The translations under genes were made by a program, and so were the position numbers. Of a stretch of 5,832 bases of DNA, positions 1 to 5,434 are shown in pieces. The notes below the pieces were generated by a model. It was not told where the DNA came from and did no database searches. It saw nothing but the letters and a program-made list of their open reading frames with translations. Origin of the DNA: JAICTV01 sp035634055 (GTDB taxonomy: Bacteria > Planctomycetota > Phycisphaerae > Tepidisphaerales > Tepidisphaeraceae); NCBI GenBank assembly GCA_035634055.1, contig DASQDR010000133.1, positions 1 through 5,832 on the forward strand, written 5' to 3'. How positions within the stretch are numbered: the first letter of the stretch is position 1; each line of letters starts with the position of its first letter.

Positions 1-101
1 CGACGAAGCGACGAAGGGGAGGAAGGGGACGAAGGCGCCGTGGCGGGCGCGGATTGCTCTTTTCCTCTGTCGCTTCGTCGCTCCGTCGCTTCGTCGCTCC
101 G
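1..101. repeat. GACGAAGC-type low-complexity repeat with inverted arms inside purL
   Basis: On the plus strand, 69-84 and 85-100 are exact tandem copies of the 16-mer GTCGCTTCGTCGCTCC, itself two degenerate 8-mers. Positions 1-13 (CGACGAAGCGACG) are the exact reverse complement of 84-96, so the stretch can fold as a hairpin around the central 36-60 region. Positions 14-35 continue as purine-rich GGGGAGGAAGGGGACGAAGG. The unit is not a multiple of three, yet no stop occurs in the purL frame, so it is translated as about 32 extra residues up to the window edge. It looks like a genome-dispersed repeat rather than gene-specific sequence, but other copies cannot be checked here. The left limit is unknown. 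Confidence 0.8.
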
Positions 102-1223
102 CCCGTAGTTCGGATACCCCACGCAAAATACATCCGTGTTCGCGATCGGCCGCGCGGACAGGCCGGTGCCGAGGATGTCCCGGATGCACCCGCCGATGCC
201 GGTGGCGCTGCCGCCGTAGGGCTCGATGGCGCTGGGGTGGTTGTGCGTCTCGACCTTGAAGCAAACCGCGTCGGTCTCGTCGAAGGCGACCACGCCCGCG
301 TTGTCCTTGAAGACCGAGAGGCAGAAGTCCTTCTTCGTCCCGGTCGCGCCGCCGAAGGCGGTCACGCTGTCGGCCGTGCGCTCCGGCGAGGCGGCGGCCG
401 GGCCCTTGCCCATCAGCGTCATCGTGCTGTCGAAGATTGTCTCCTTGATCAGGTTCTTGTACCGGCGAAGCGTCTTTCCGCTCTCGTCCACCACCTCGAC
501 GGCGCTCTTGAGGGTCTTGTGGACGCAGTGCTCGCTCCAGGTCTGCGCGATCGTCTCCAGCTCGACGTCGCTCGGCTCGCGCTGCTGCTCGCGGAAGTAA
601 CTCTGGATCGCCCGCATTTCCGCCAGCGACAGGAACAAATGCCCGTCGCGGCTCAGCCGCGTGAGCTGCTCGTCGCTCAGCTCGCGCAGACGGACGTGCT
701 TGAGGTGGAACTTGTACTCGTGCCCGGCTTCGAACTGCTCCGGAACGTAGCGGTCGAAGTGGACCGACTCGATCACGCCGTTGGCCAGTACCTTCGACGC
801 GACCTCTTCCAGCTCCGCGCGCTCCAGCCCGCCCTCGATCAGGTACGCGCGCCCTGTGCGCACCTCGCGCGCGGGCAGGCCCATGTCGCGGATCCCCATC
901 TCGGTGGAGGCGGCCACCGGGTCCATCACGCCCGGCTTAAGGTGGATCTCGATGCGGCTGTGGCCGTTGCGCGCCGCGTCATCGGTCGCGCGCACCAGCT
1001 CCGCCTGCTCGACGATTGGGTCGGCCAGCAGCTCGGTGGCAACCTTGCGGACCTGCTCCTCGCTGGCGTCGGTGTCGATGAGGAAAATGCGACGGGTGGA
1101 GATCGGGCCGACGCCGGCGGCGAACTCCTTGATCTGCTGGCGCACCGCCTCCCCGATCGGGTCGATCGCGGCCTCTCCACCGCGGGCCGGTGGGGCGGTG
1201 CGAACATCAATCCGGTAGATCAT
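1..1223 (-). CDS. purL: Phosphoribosylformylglycinamidine synthase PurL, N-terminal part (runs off left edge)
   Basis: PurL makes FGAM from FGAR, ATP and ammonia in cytoplasmic purine synthesis; the ammonia comes from a glutaminase (PurQ or a fused domain), not visible here. The 407 visible codons are open. Residues 1-78 and 88-160 look like two tandem PurS-like ferredoxin folds; the second has the PurS-type LKPGVMDP at 95-102. The FGAM-synthase linker follows with TWSEHC at 228-233. The nucleotide-binding block ETHNHPS lies at 325-331, followed by IEPYGGSATGIGG and RPIA at 358-361. After about residue 374 the sequence turns into repeat-encoded SDEATERRSD and then a Ser/Pro/Ala stretch, where the family normally goes on to its next conserved block, which must lie outside the window. 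The ATG at 1223 starts the first PurS-like fold directly; no Shine-Dalgarno is seen. Identity is firm; whether the full gene is intact cannot be judged. Confidence 0.95.
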   Translation of the reverse strand, partial: MIYRIDVRTAPPARGGEAAIDPIGEAVRQQIKEFAAGVGPISTRRIFLIDTDASEEQVRKVATELLADPIVEQAELVRATDDAARNGHSRIEIHLKPGVMDPVAASTEMGIRDMGLPAREVRTGRAYLIEGGLERAELEEVASKVLANGVIESVHFDRYVPEQFEAGHEYKFHLKHVRLRELSDEQLTRLSRDGHLFLSLAEMRAIQSYFREQQREPSDVELETIAQTWSEHCVHKTLKSAVEVVDESGKTLRRYKNLIKETIFDSTMTLMGKGPAAASPERTADSVTAFGGATGTKKDFCLSVFKDNAGVVAFDETDAVCFKVETHNHPSAIEPYGGSATGIGGCIRDILGTGLSARPIANTDVFCVGYPNYGRSDEATERRSDRGKEQSAPATAPSSPSSPSSLR

Positions 1224-1229
1224 GCGCGG

Positions 1230-1235
1230 ATTGTA
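1230..1235 (-). promoter_or_regulatory. Putative -10 box of purL (leaderless type)
   Basis: TACAAT (five of six matches to TATAAT) lies 6 nt before the purL ATG, which would put the transcript start at or next to the A of the ATG. The hexamer 17 nt upstream (CTTTCC) is a poor -35. No Shine-Dalgarno-like sequence exists between the hexamer and the start. A purine riboswitch would not fit in such a leader. Confidence 0.45.
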
Positions 1236-1269
1236 GCGGTGCCGCGCGGGCGGGAAAGGGAAGCGGCTG

Positions 1270-1296
1270 GCTCCCTCTCCCCGCCCCTCTCCCTCA
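1270..1296. repeat. Pyrimidine-rich CCCTCTCC tract
   Basis: An almost pure pyrimidine run on the plus strand, broken by one G at 1283, with CCCTCTCC and CCTCTCCCTC on either side of CCGCC. It sits between the methyltransferase stop and the purL start region. It resembles the GGGAGAGGG-type intergenic repeats common in GC-rich genomes. No function can be assigned, and nothing else is recognised in 1236-1323. Confidence 0.45.
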
Positions 1297-1323
1297 CGCG
1301 ATGAAGAGCGCCGCCCAGATGCG

Positions 1324-2358
1324 CTACGCCGGCACCGCTTCCACCACGCTGACCATCGATTCCGTCGGCACCACGCGGGTGAACTGGAAGCCGCCGGCCT
1401 TGAGCAGGGTGGCGAACTCCTTCTGCGTGCGCTCGCGGCCGCCGGTCATCACCAGCATGTTGAGGTCCATCAGCTTACTGAAGTCCGGAGCGTTGCCCTC
1501 GGGGATCACCGTGTCGATCACCAGCAGCTTTCCGCCCCTGGCGATGGACTTGCGGACGTTGAGCAGGATGCGGGCGGCGCGCTGCTCGTCCCAGTCGTGG
1601 ATGATGAACTTCATCATGTAGCAATCGGCGCCGGCGGGAACGCTTTCGAAGAAGTCGCCGCCGACGGCGTCGCAGCGTTGGGCCAGGTTCTCCGCCGCCA
1701 GCGCCTTGACCGCGTTGGCGGCGACGTACGGTTGGTCGAAGACGGTCCCCTTGAGGTGCGGGTGCTTGCGCAGCACCGCCGCCAGCAGCGCCCCGTGCCC
1801 GCCGCCGATGTCCACCACGTGCCTGAAGCCGCCGAAGTCGTACGCCTTCAGCAGCGCGGGGTCGATCGAGCGCGTGAAGTCGGTCATCGCCTGGTCGAAC
1901 ACGCGGGCGTTGTCCGGGTTCTGCTCGAAGAACTTCCAGACCGGCATCCGGAAGTGGTGATCGAATGCGACCTGCCCCGTCTTGACCGCGTGCAGCAGGT
2001 CGCCCCACGCGTCGTAGTGCTCGCCGCCCGTGGTGGTCATGATCGCGTGGCGGAGCGAGCCGGCGACATCGGTGCGAAGCGTGTCGCCGAGCGGCGTGGA
2101 GGCGAACAGCCCCGGCCCCTCTTCGCAGACGCAGCCGATGCTCGCAAGCCCGCGGAGCAAGCGGTAGAGCGAGCCCGCGTGACACTGCGTCGCCGCCGCC
2201 AGTTCTTCGACGCGCTTCGGGCCCGCAGCGAGCAGGTCGGCCAAGCCGAGCTGCGCCGCGACGCAAACGGCGCGCGACGCCCAGAACCCGCCGAGGATGC
2301 CGATCATTTGCTGCGACGGGGTCGGCGTGCGCGGTTCCGGAGGGGTAGCGGTGGACAT
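1324..2358 (-). CDS. SAM-dependent O-methyltransferase, COMT-like (Methyltransf_2 family)
   Basis: A 344-residue class I methyltransferase predicted to move a methyl group from S-adenosylmethionine to a hydroxyl on a small, probably aromatic, substrate. Residues 17-100 form the winged-helix dimerisation domain (LGLADLLAAGPKRVEELA..., then YRLLRGLASIG). The SAM-binding motif is VVDIGGGHG at 181-189. The acidic VFDQP at 206-210 ends the second strand. HDWD at 254-257 carries the histidine that acts as general base in plant COMT relatives, and GRERT at 307-311 is the usual C-terminal motif. Related families include acetylserotonin and hydroxyneurosporene methyltransferases; the substrate here is unknown. 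The ATG at 2358 is chosen because AGGAA precedes it by 7 nt and the family fold begins soon after. An ATG at 2379 (7 residues more) is possible. Extending to 2496 would translate a repeat. It lies downstream of the bicupin and may share its transcript. Confidence 0.9.
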   Translation of the reverse strand: MSTATPPEPRTPTPSQQMIGILGGFWASRAVCVAAQLGLADLLAAGPKRVEELAAATQCHAGSLYRLLRGLASIGCVCEEGPGLFASTPLGDTLRTDVAGSLRHAIMTTTGGEHYDAWGDLLHAVKTGQVAFDHHFRMPVWKFFEQNPDNARVFDQAMTDFTRSIDPALLKAYDFGGFRHVVDIGGGHGALLAAVLRKHPHLKGTVFDQPYVAANAVKALAAENLAQRCDAVGGDFFESVPAGADCYMMKFIIHDWDEQRAARILLNVRKSIARGGKLLVIDTVIPEGNAPDFSKLMDLNMLVMTGGRERTQKEFATLLKAGGFQFTRVVPTESMVSVVEAVPA

Positions 2359-2365
2359 CGAAAAG

Positions 2366-2370
2366 TTCCT
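2366..2370 (-). promoter_or_regulatory. Shine-Dalgarno site of the methyltransferase
   Basis: AGGAA stands 7 nt before the ATG at 2358 and decides that start over the ATG at 2379, which has only CTCTCCTTACCCATC before it. It is the only convincing ribosome binding site in the window, and no TANNNT hexamer stands at the leaderless distance before either start. Confidence 0.55.
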
Positions 2371-2400
2371 GTCGTTCATGATGGGTAAGGAGAGCACATC

Positions 2401-2501
2401 GTGGCTTGGGCGTTCCGCCCGAGCACTCGCGGCGGCAGCCGCTCTTTCGCAGGCCGGAGCCGCTGCCCGCGGCCACTGCTCGGGCGGACCGCCCAAGCTA
2501 C
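2401..2501. repeat. REP/BIME-like inverted repeat element
   Basis: The outer arms 2401-2425 and 2477-2501 are reverse complements at 23 of 25 positions (mismatches at the third and thirteenth bases). Each arm is itself a hairpin: an 8-bp stem CTTGGGCG/CGCCCGAG (one G-T pair) around a 3-base loop, TTC on the left and GAC on the right. The interior has a further short hairpin at 2429-2442 (GCGGC/GCCGC). Two REP-like palindromes in opposite orientation are the build of a BIME, a non-autonomous element usually mobilised by a RAYT transposase. No transposase is present here. It sits wholly between the bicupin and the methyltransferase, where its hairpins could reduce read-through or protect mRNA ends. 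Confidence 0.7.
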
Positions 2502-2523
2502 ATTGACGCCGCAGTTACATCGG

Positions 2524-2537
2524 CGCCCAAGCCACAT
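2524..2537. repeat. Partial third copy of the REP-like arm
   Basis: CGCCCAAGCCACAT repeats the end of the BIME arm: the first 12 bases are the exact reverse complement of 2401-2412 and match the right arm at 2490-2501 with one change. It lacks the other half of the palindrome. With the element next to it, it suggests a longer or decayed array between the bicupin stop and the methyltransferase. Confidence 0.55.
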
Positions 2538-2566
2538 TCGTGTCTGCACGGGCGGTCACCTCGGCG

Positions 2567-3583
2567 CTACACCACCAGCGGCGTCATCTCGCCCAGCTCC
2601 ATGCCGTGGTCGTGGCAGATCATCGCGAAGCGGGCGAAGTTGGGCACCACGTTGGGCGGGCCCTGGCGGATATCCTCGCACTCGACGCCGGCAGCCTCGA
2701 AGAACTTCTCGAACCCGCCAGGCGTGTGGTAGTCGGCGATCTTCGCCGGGCGCGAGCCGATGTTGCGGAAGCTGTGCATGACGCCGCGCCGCACGCGCAC
2801 GAAGGTGCCCGCGGTCGCGGTGATGCTCTCGCCGCCGACCTCGAACCAGACCGTCCCGTCGACGACGTAGAACATCTCGTCCTCGACCTTGTGCAGGTGC
2901 GGCGGGACGAAATCGCCGGGGTAAACCGTCAGCTCCGCCACGCTCATCTGCCCGGCGGTTTGCTCGGCGGTCAGCAGTTGCTTCACATGCAGGCCGATCA
3001 CCCACAGCTCGCGCGGCTTGGCGGGCGGGTTTGCGGCGGGGCGCGTGGCGACGCGGTCGGGCAGCAGCGGGATGTCGAACCGCTCGCACACTTCGGCGAG
3101 CTTCGGCAGACCCGCAGGGTTGAACGCCGGGATGATTTCGCGATCGACCGCCGGCTCGCCCGCCTCGCGGACGAAATCGGCAAACCCGCTCGGGGTGGCG
3201 ACGATCACCACTGATCCGGTCGTCTCGCCGACGTTCTGGAAGCGGTGGATCACGTTGCGCGGCAGGAAGAGGCACGTGCCCGGCCCGCCGCGGATCGACT
3301 CCTCGCCAAGCTGGAACTCGAACTGCCCGGCGATGACGTAAAACAGCTCGTCCTCGTGGCGGTGCAGGTGCGGCGGCGGCCCGCCACCGGGGCCGACCGT
3401 CAGCCGCAGCGCGTCGTACGCGCCCCCGGTCTGCTCCCGGGTGACGAAGAATTCGAGCAGCTCCTGCTGCACCCAGTAGGCCTCGCCTTGGTCACGGGGA
3501 CCAATGACGGTGAACGGGGCGGCTTCCTGCTGCTGCTGTTGCGGATGACGGTTAACGGGGACGCTGGTAAGAATCGCGCTCAT
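2567..3583 (-). CDS. Quercetinase-like bicupin dioxygenase
   Basis: A 338-residue protein of two cupin barrels, the architecture of quercetin 2,3-dioxygenases, which open the flavonol ring with O2 at a bound divalent metal. Barrel 1 has HLH-RHED-E at 72-79 with the second-motif histidine H113 and N117. Barrel 2 has HLH-KVED-E at 229-236 with H270 and N274. Both 3-His/1-Glu metal sites are therefore complete, unlike some bicupins that keep only one. The conserved glycine after each glutamate is present (G86, G243). A Gln run at 15-19 (CAA then four CAG) lies in an otherwise variable N-terminus. No signal peptide is seen, so it is probably cytoplasmic. The ATG at 3583 is the only good start; it lacks a Shine-Dalgarno but has TAGATT 8 nt upstream. 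The true substrate could be another aromatic or not a flavonol at all, since bicupins are diverse. The methyltransferase gene follows on the same strand. Confidence 0.85.
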   Translation of the reverse strand: MSAILTSVPVNRHPQQQQQEAAPFTVIGPRDQGEAYWVQQELLEFFVTREQTGGAYDALRLTVGPGGGPPPHLHRHEDELFYVIAGQFEFQLGEESIRGGPGTCLFLPRNVIHRFQNVGETTGSVVIVATPSGFADFVREAGEPAVDREIIPAFNPAGLPKLAEVCERFDIPLLPDRVATRPAANPPAKPRELWVIGLHVKQLLTAEQTAGQMSVAELTVYPGDFVPPHLHKVEDEMFYVVDGTVWFEVGGESITATAGTFVRVRRGVMHSFRNIGSRPAKIADYHTPGGFEKFFEAAGVECEDIRQGPPNVVPNFARFAMICHDHGMELGEMTPLVV

Positions 3584-3591
3584 GGGGCGGA

Positions 3592-3597
3592 AATCTA
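3592..3597 (-). promoter_or_regulatory. Putative -10 box of the bicupin gene (leaderless type)
   Basis: TAGATT (four of six matches to TATAAT) lies 8 nt before the ATG at 3583, with GC-rich TCCGCCCC and no ribosome binding site between. The hexamer 17 nt upstream (ATGTAT) is a weak -35. Support comes mainly from the same pattern at other genes in the window. Confidence 0.3.
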
Positions 3598-3622
3598 GCG
3601 ATCATCGCGCGGCAATACATCT

Positions 3623-3636
3623 TCCCTGAACAGGGA
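3623..3636. promoter_or_regulatory. 14-bp dyad upstream of the bicupin gene, possible operator
   Basis: TCCCTGAACAGGGA is a perfect palindrome, 40-53 nt before the bicupin ATG. If transcription starts near the ATG, this would lie just upstream of the -35 position, a usual place for an activator or repressor site. It could instead be a small hairpin at the end of the glycosyltransferase transcript, but no T-run follows, so it is not a standard intrinsic terminator. Nothing else is recognised in 3598-3681. Confidence 0.3.
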
Positions 3637-3681
3637 TAAGCCATAACTGGCGAGCGCGTCAGCAGATATCAACAGGTTCGG

Positions 3682-4800
3682 CTAAACCGACGCCGCCGGG
3701 GCGGCGGCGGTAGGGGGGGCGGGGTTCTGCTGGGGCAGCAGGACCAGCGAGCGCTCGTACACCATCCCCGGCGTCACGCGCGTCATGCAGCGGTGGTCGA
3801 GCGGGCAGATCTTCTTCTGGCACGGGCCGCAGAAGACCTTCACCGCGACCTGCCGCTCCTTCGCGTAATAGATCTCGGTCCACTCCGGGTGGGTCGGGCC
3901 GAAGACGGTGACGACCGGGACATCGAACGCCGCCGCCACGTGCCGCGGCCCGGTGTCGTTGGTGACCATCAGGTCGCACCGTCGGACGATCTCTTTCATC
4001 GCCCCCAGCGTCATCCCGGCGCGCGACAGATCGACGGCGGGGTGCTTCATATTGGCCATCACGGCGTCGACGATCGCCCGCTCCTTCGGCGCGGCGCTGA
4101 TCAGCACCGTCGCGCCCAGCTCGTCGACGAAACGGTCGCCCAGGGCGGCAAAGTACTCCGGCAACCAGCACTTGGCGGCGCCGAAGGCGGCGCCGGGATT
4201 CAGCACGATCAGCGGCGATCCGCCAGCGGCGGCGGGGCGGGCGATCGCCGGATCGAGCCCGCACCGGGCCAGCACCTGCTGCGCGTCGCGTCGCTCCGAA
4301 TCGCTCACGAAGAGCTGTAGCCGCAGGTCGCGGTGCTTTGACCCGAGGTAGTGGGCGATGCCCATGTAGTACTTGACGATGGGCGTGGGGATGAATTTGC
4401 CGCGCTCCTTCACCGGCAGGAGCTTGTCGGTGATCAGAAATCCGCGCCCGTCCCGCTCGTAGCCGACGACGCGCTCGATGCCGGCCATCTTGCAGATCAG
4501 GGCGCTCTTGAAGGAGTTGGGCAGCAGGATCGCCAGGTCGAACTTCCCCGAGCGCAGGCGGGCGGCGAGGTCGAAGGATCCCTTGCCCGCCTTCGCGCGG
4601 GTTTTGCCGGTGCGATAGGTGATGAGCCGATCTGCCCAAGGCATGCCTTCGTAAATAGGCTTCACGTACCGGCGGAGCAGGTAGCTGATGTGCGCGCCCG
4701 GGTACAGCTCGCGCAACGCGCGCAGCGTCGGCGTCGCCATGACGGCGTCGCCCACCCAAGAGGGCTGCACCACGAGGATCCGCTGCGGCGAGTCAGACAT
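3682..4800 (-). CDS. Family 9 glycosyltransferase, ADP-heptose:LPS heptosyltransferase (WaaF-like)
   Basis: A 372-residue GT-B glycosyltransferase of family 9, expected to add heptose from an ADP-sugar to the lipid A-core acceptor at the inner face of the cytoplasmic membrane. The N-terminal Rossmann half starts ILVVQPSWVGDAVMATP (8-24), with D18 at the position of the catalytic aspartate in WaaC/WaaF. The C-terminal half has the NPGAAFGAAKCW block at 201-212 with the conserved K210, and the donor-binding NDTGPRH at 281-287 followed by GPTHPEWT at 301-308. Cysteines at 324, 327, 332 and 338 form a C-x2-C-x4-C-x5-C cluster like that of many bacterial WaaF-type proteins. The tail after 357 is Pro/Ala-rich. 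The closest fit is WaaF, but the sugar and acceptor cannot be proven. The ATG at 4800 has no Shine-Dalgarno; TATACT lies 9 nt before it. Confidence 0.9.
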   Translation of the reverse strand: MSDSPQRILVVQPSWVGDAVMATPTLRALRELYPGAHISYLLRRYVKPIYEGMPWADRLITYRTGKTRAKAGKGSFDLAARLRSGKFDLAILLPNSFKSALICKMAGIERVVGYERDGRGFLITDKLLPVKERGKFIPTPIVKYYMGIAHYLGSKHRDLRLQLFVSDSERRDAQQVLARCGLDPAIARPAAAGGSPLIVLNPGAAFGAAKCWLPEYFAALGDRFVDELGATVLISAAPKERAIVDAVMANMKHPAVDLSRAGMTLGAMKEIVRRCDLMVTNDTGPRHVAAAFDVPVVTVFGPTHPEWTEIYYAKERQVAVKVFCGPCQKKICPLDHRCMTRVTPGMVYERSLVLLPQQNPAPPTAAAPAASV

Positions 4801-4809
4801 CGGCGGCGA

Positions 4810-4838
4810 AGTATAGCTTTGGCGGCACCCAACCCCAA
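4810..4838 (-). promoter_or_regulatory. Putative promoter of the heptosyltransferase gene (leaderless type)
   Basis: TATACT at 4810-4815 (five of six matches to the -10 consensus) follows TTGGGG at 4833-4838 with a 17-base spacer. The -10 ends 9 nt before the ATG at 4800, leaving a leader of only a few bases and no room for a Shine-Dalgarno. It lies in the 46-base gap after the DUF2784 stop, so the glycosyltransferase can be transcribed on its own. Confidence 0.5.
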
Positions 4839-4846
4839 ACCGCGCC

Positions 4847-5302
4847 TCATCCCTCGGCAGGCGCGGCGCCGGCGTGGGCGGTGCCGTGATCGTCCACTAC
4901 GATCTGCTTCCGTCTTCTCTGAGGCGGCGCGAAGTACAACGTCCCCACGACCAGCAACCCGAAGGCGGTGTAGCAAATGGTGAACACCCACGGCGGGGCG
5001 GAGAAAAAGATGATCTGGTGCAGCCAGTGCGCGATGAACCCGGCATCGCCGTAAGGGTTCTGCCCGGCCTGGACCCGGAGGAAGTTCTCCAGCGACGTCA
5101 GCGGGCAAACCATGCCGGCGTACGCCTGGAGGACGACGTACCCGATCCCCAGCAGGTGGACGACGCGAAAGGTGAGCTGGCGGGTCCAGCTCCACCCGAG
5201 AAAGTAACCGACCCAGATCAGGACCAGCGCGAGCACCACGAACGCGATAAACGCCGTGTGTACGATTAGTACGAGGTCAGCCGTGACGCGATACCACCCC
5301 AT
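4847..5302 (-). CDS. DUF2784 family membrane protein
   Basis: A 151-residue integral membrane protein matching the DUF2784 pattern: the opening WYRVTADLVLIVHTAFIAFVV, then a central VCPLTSLENFLR (65-76) and YGDAGFIAHWLHQIIF (84-99). Four membrane segments are likely at about 6-34, 45-64, 89-104 and 106-124, with a charged, hydrophilic tail from 126. The family has no known function. The start at 5302 is preferred because the family begins with this tryptophan/tyrosine segment and TACGAT stands 6 nt upstream. A GTG at 5434 would add 44 residues that look like translated intergenic sequence. It is divergent from the SHOCT-like gene and 46 bases upstream of the glycosyltransferase on the same strand; no functional link is evident. 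Confidence 0.85.
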   Translation of the reverse strand: MGWYRVTADLVLIVHTAFIAFVVLALVLIWVGYFLGWSWTRQLTFRVVHLLGIGYVVLQAYAGMVCPLTSLENFLRVQAGQNPYGDAGFIAHWLHQIIFFSAPPWVFTICYTAFGLLVVGTLYFAPPQRRRKQIVVDDHGTAHAGAAPAEG

Positions 5303-5308
5303 GAAGGC

Positions 5309-5314
5309 ATCGTA
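5309..5314 (-). promoter_or_regulatory. Putative -10 box of the DUF2784 gene (leaderless type)
   Basis: TACGAT (four of six matches to TATAAT) lies 6 nt before the ATG at 5302, so transcription would begin at about the start codon. No Shine-Dalgarno and no good -35 hexamer are seen (ATCCGC at the 17-base spacing). The box also argues for this start over the upstream GTG at 5434. Confidence 0.35.
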
Positions 5315-5394
5315 GCACCAAACATCCGGTGGCGGATCAGGCGCTTTGTCATCGATGCGCCACCTGAAGGAACCCGGCCGGAATCCTTGCGCAA

Positions 5395-5424
5395 TTGACC
5401 CGCCTGCGCCACCACCTTTAGCAT
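5395..5424 (+). promoter_or_regulatory. Putative promoter of the SHOCT-like gene
   Basis: TTGACC at 5395-5400 (five of six matches to the -35 consensus) and TAGCAT at 5419-5424 (four of six to the -10) are separated by 18 bases. The -10 ends 10 nt before the ATG at 5435, leaving a leader of about 4 bases and no Shine-Dalgarno. It shares the 132-base divergent gap with the DUF2784 start region. Confidence 0.45.
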
Positions 5425-5434
5425 CAGGCGTCAC

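Noticed and set aside
69..100. Possible CRISPR array from the 16-base tandem repeats
   Set aside because: The copies are adjacent with no spacers, too short for CRISPR repeats, and within a coding frame.
54..1304. Long plus-strand frame of 416 codons opposite purL
   Set aside because: It is the antisense shadow of a gene with clear PurL motifs; its Arg/Ala/Leu-rich protein resembles no family and arises from high GC in the third codon position.
1597..2388. Plus-strand frame of 263 codons opposite the methyltransferase
   Set aside because: Antisense shadow; the minus strand carries the SAM-binding and HDWD motifs in a continuous frame.
2359..2496. 46-codon N-terminal extension of the methyltransferase to an ATG at 2496
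   Set aside because: It translates the REP-like inverted repeat into Ala/Arg-rich sequence, has no ribosome binding site, and the family fold begins after the ATG at 2358.
2540..3214. Plus-strand frame of 224 codons opposite the bicupin
   Set aside because: Antisense shadow of two intact cupin motifs.
3621..3640. Intrinsic terminator after the glycosyltransferase
   Set aside because: The dyad is short and is not followed by a T-run on the minus strand; it is also 40 bases past the stop and equally explained as a control site.
3659..4759. Alternative 366-codon minus-strand frame overlapping the glycosyltransferase
   Set aside because: Out-of-frame, Arg-rich shadow; the WaaF-type motifs are all in the frame starting at 4800.
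5303..5434. 44-codon extension of DUF2784 from a GTG at 5434
   Set aside because: The added residues are Gly/Pro-rich with no family likeness, and would cover the promoter of the divergent gene; the DUF2784 pattern begins right after the ATG at 5302.
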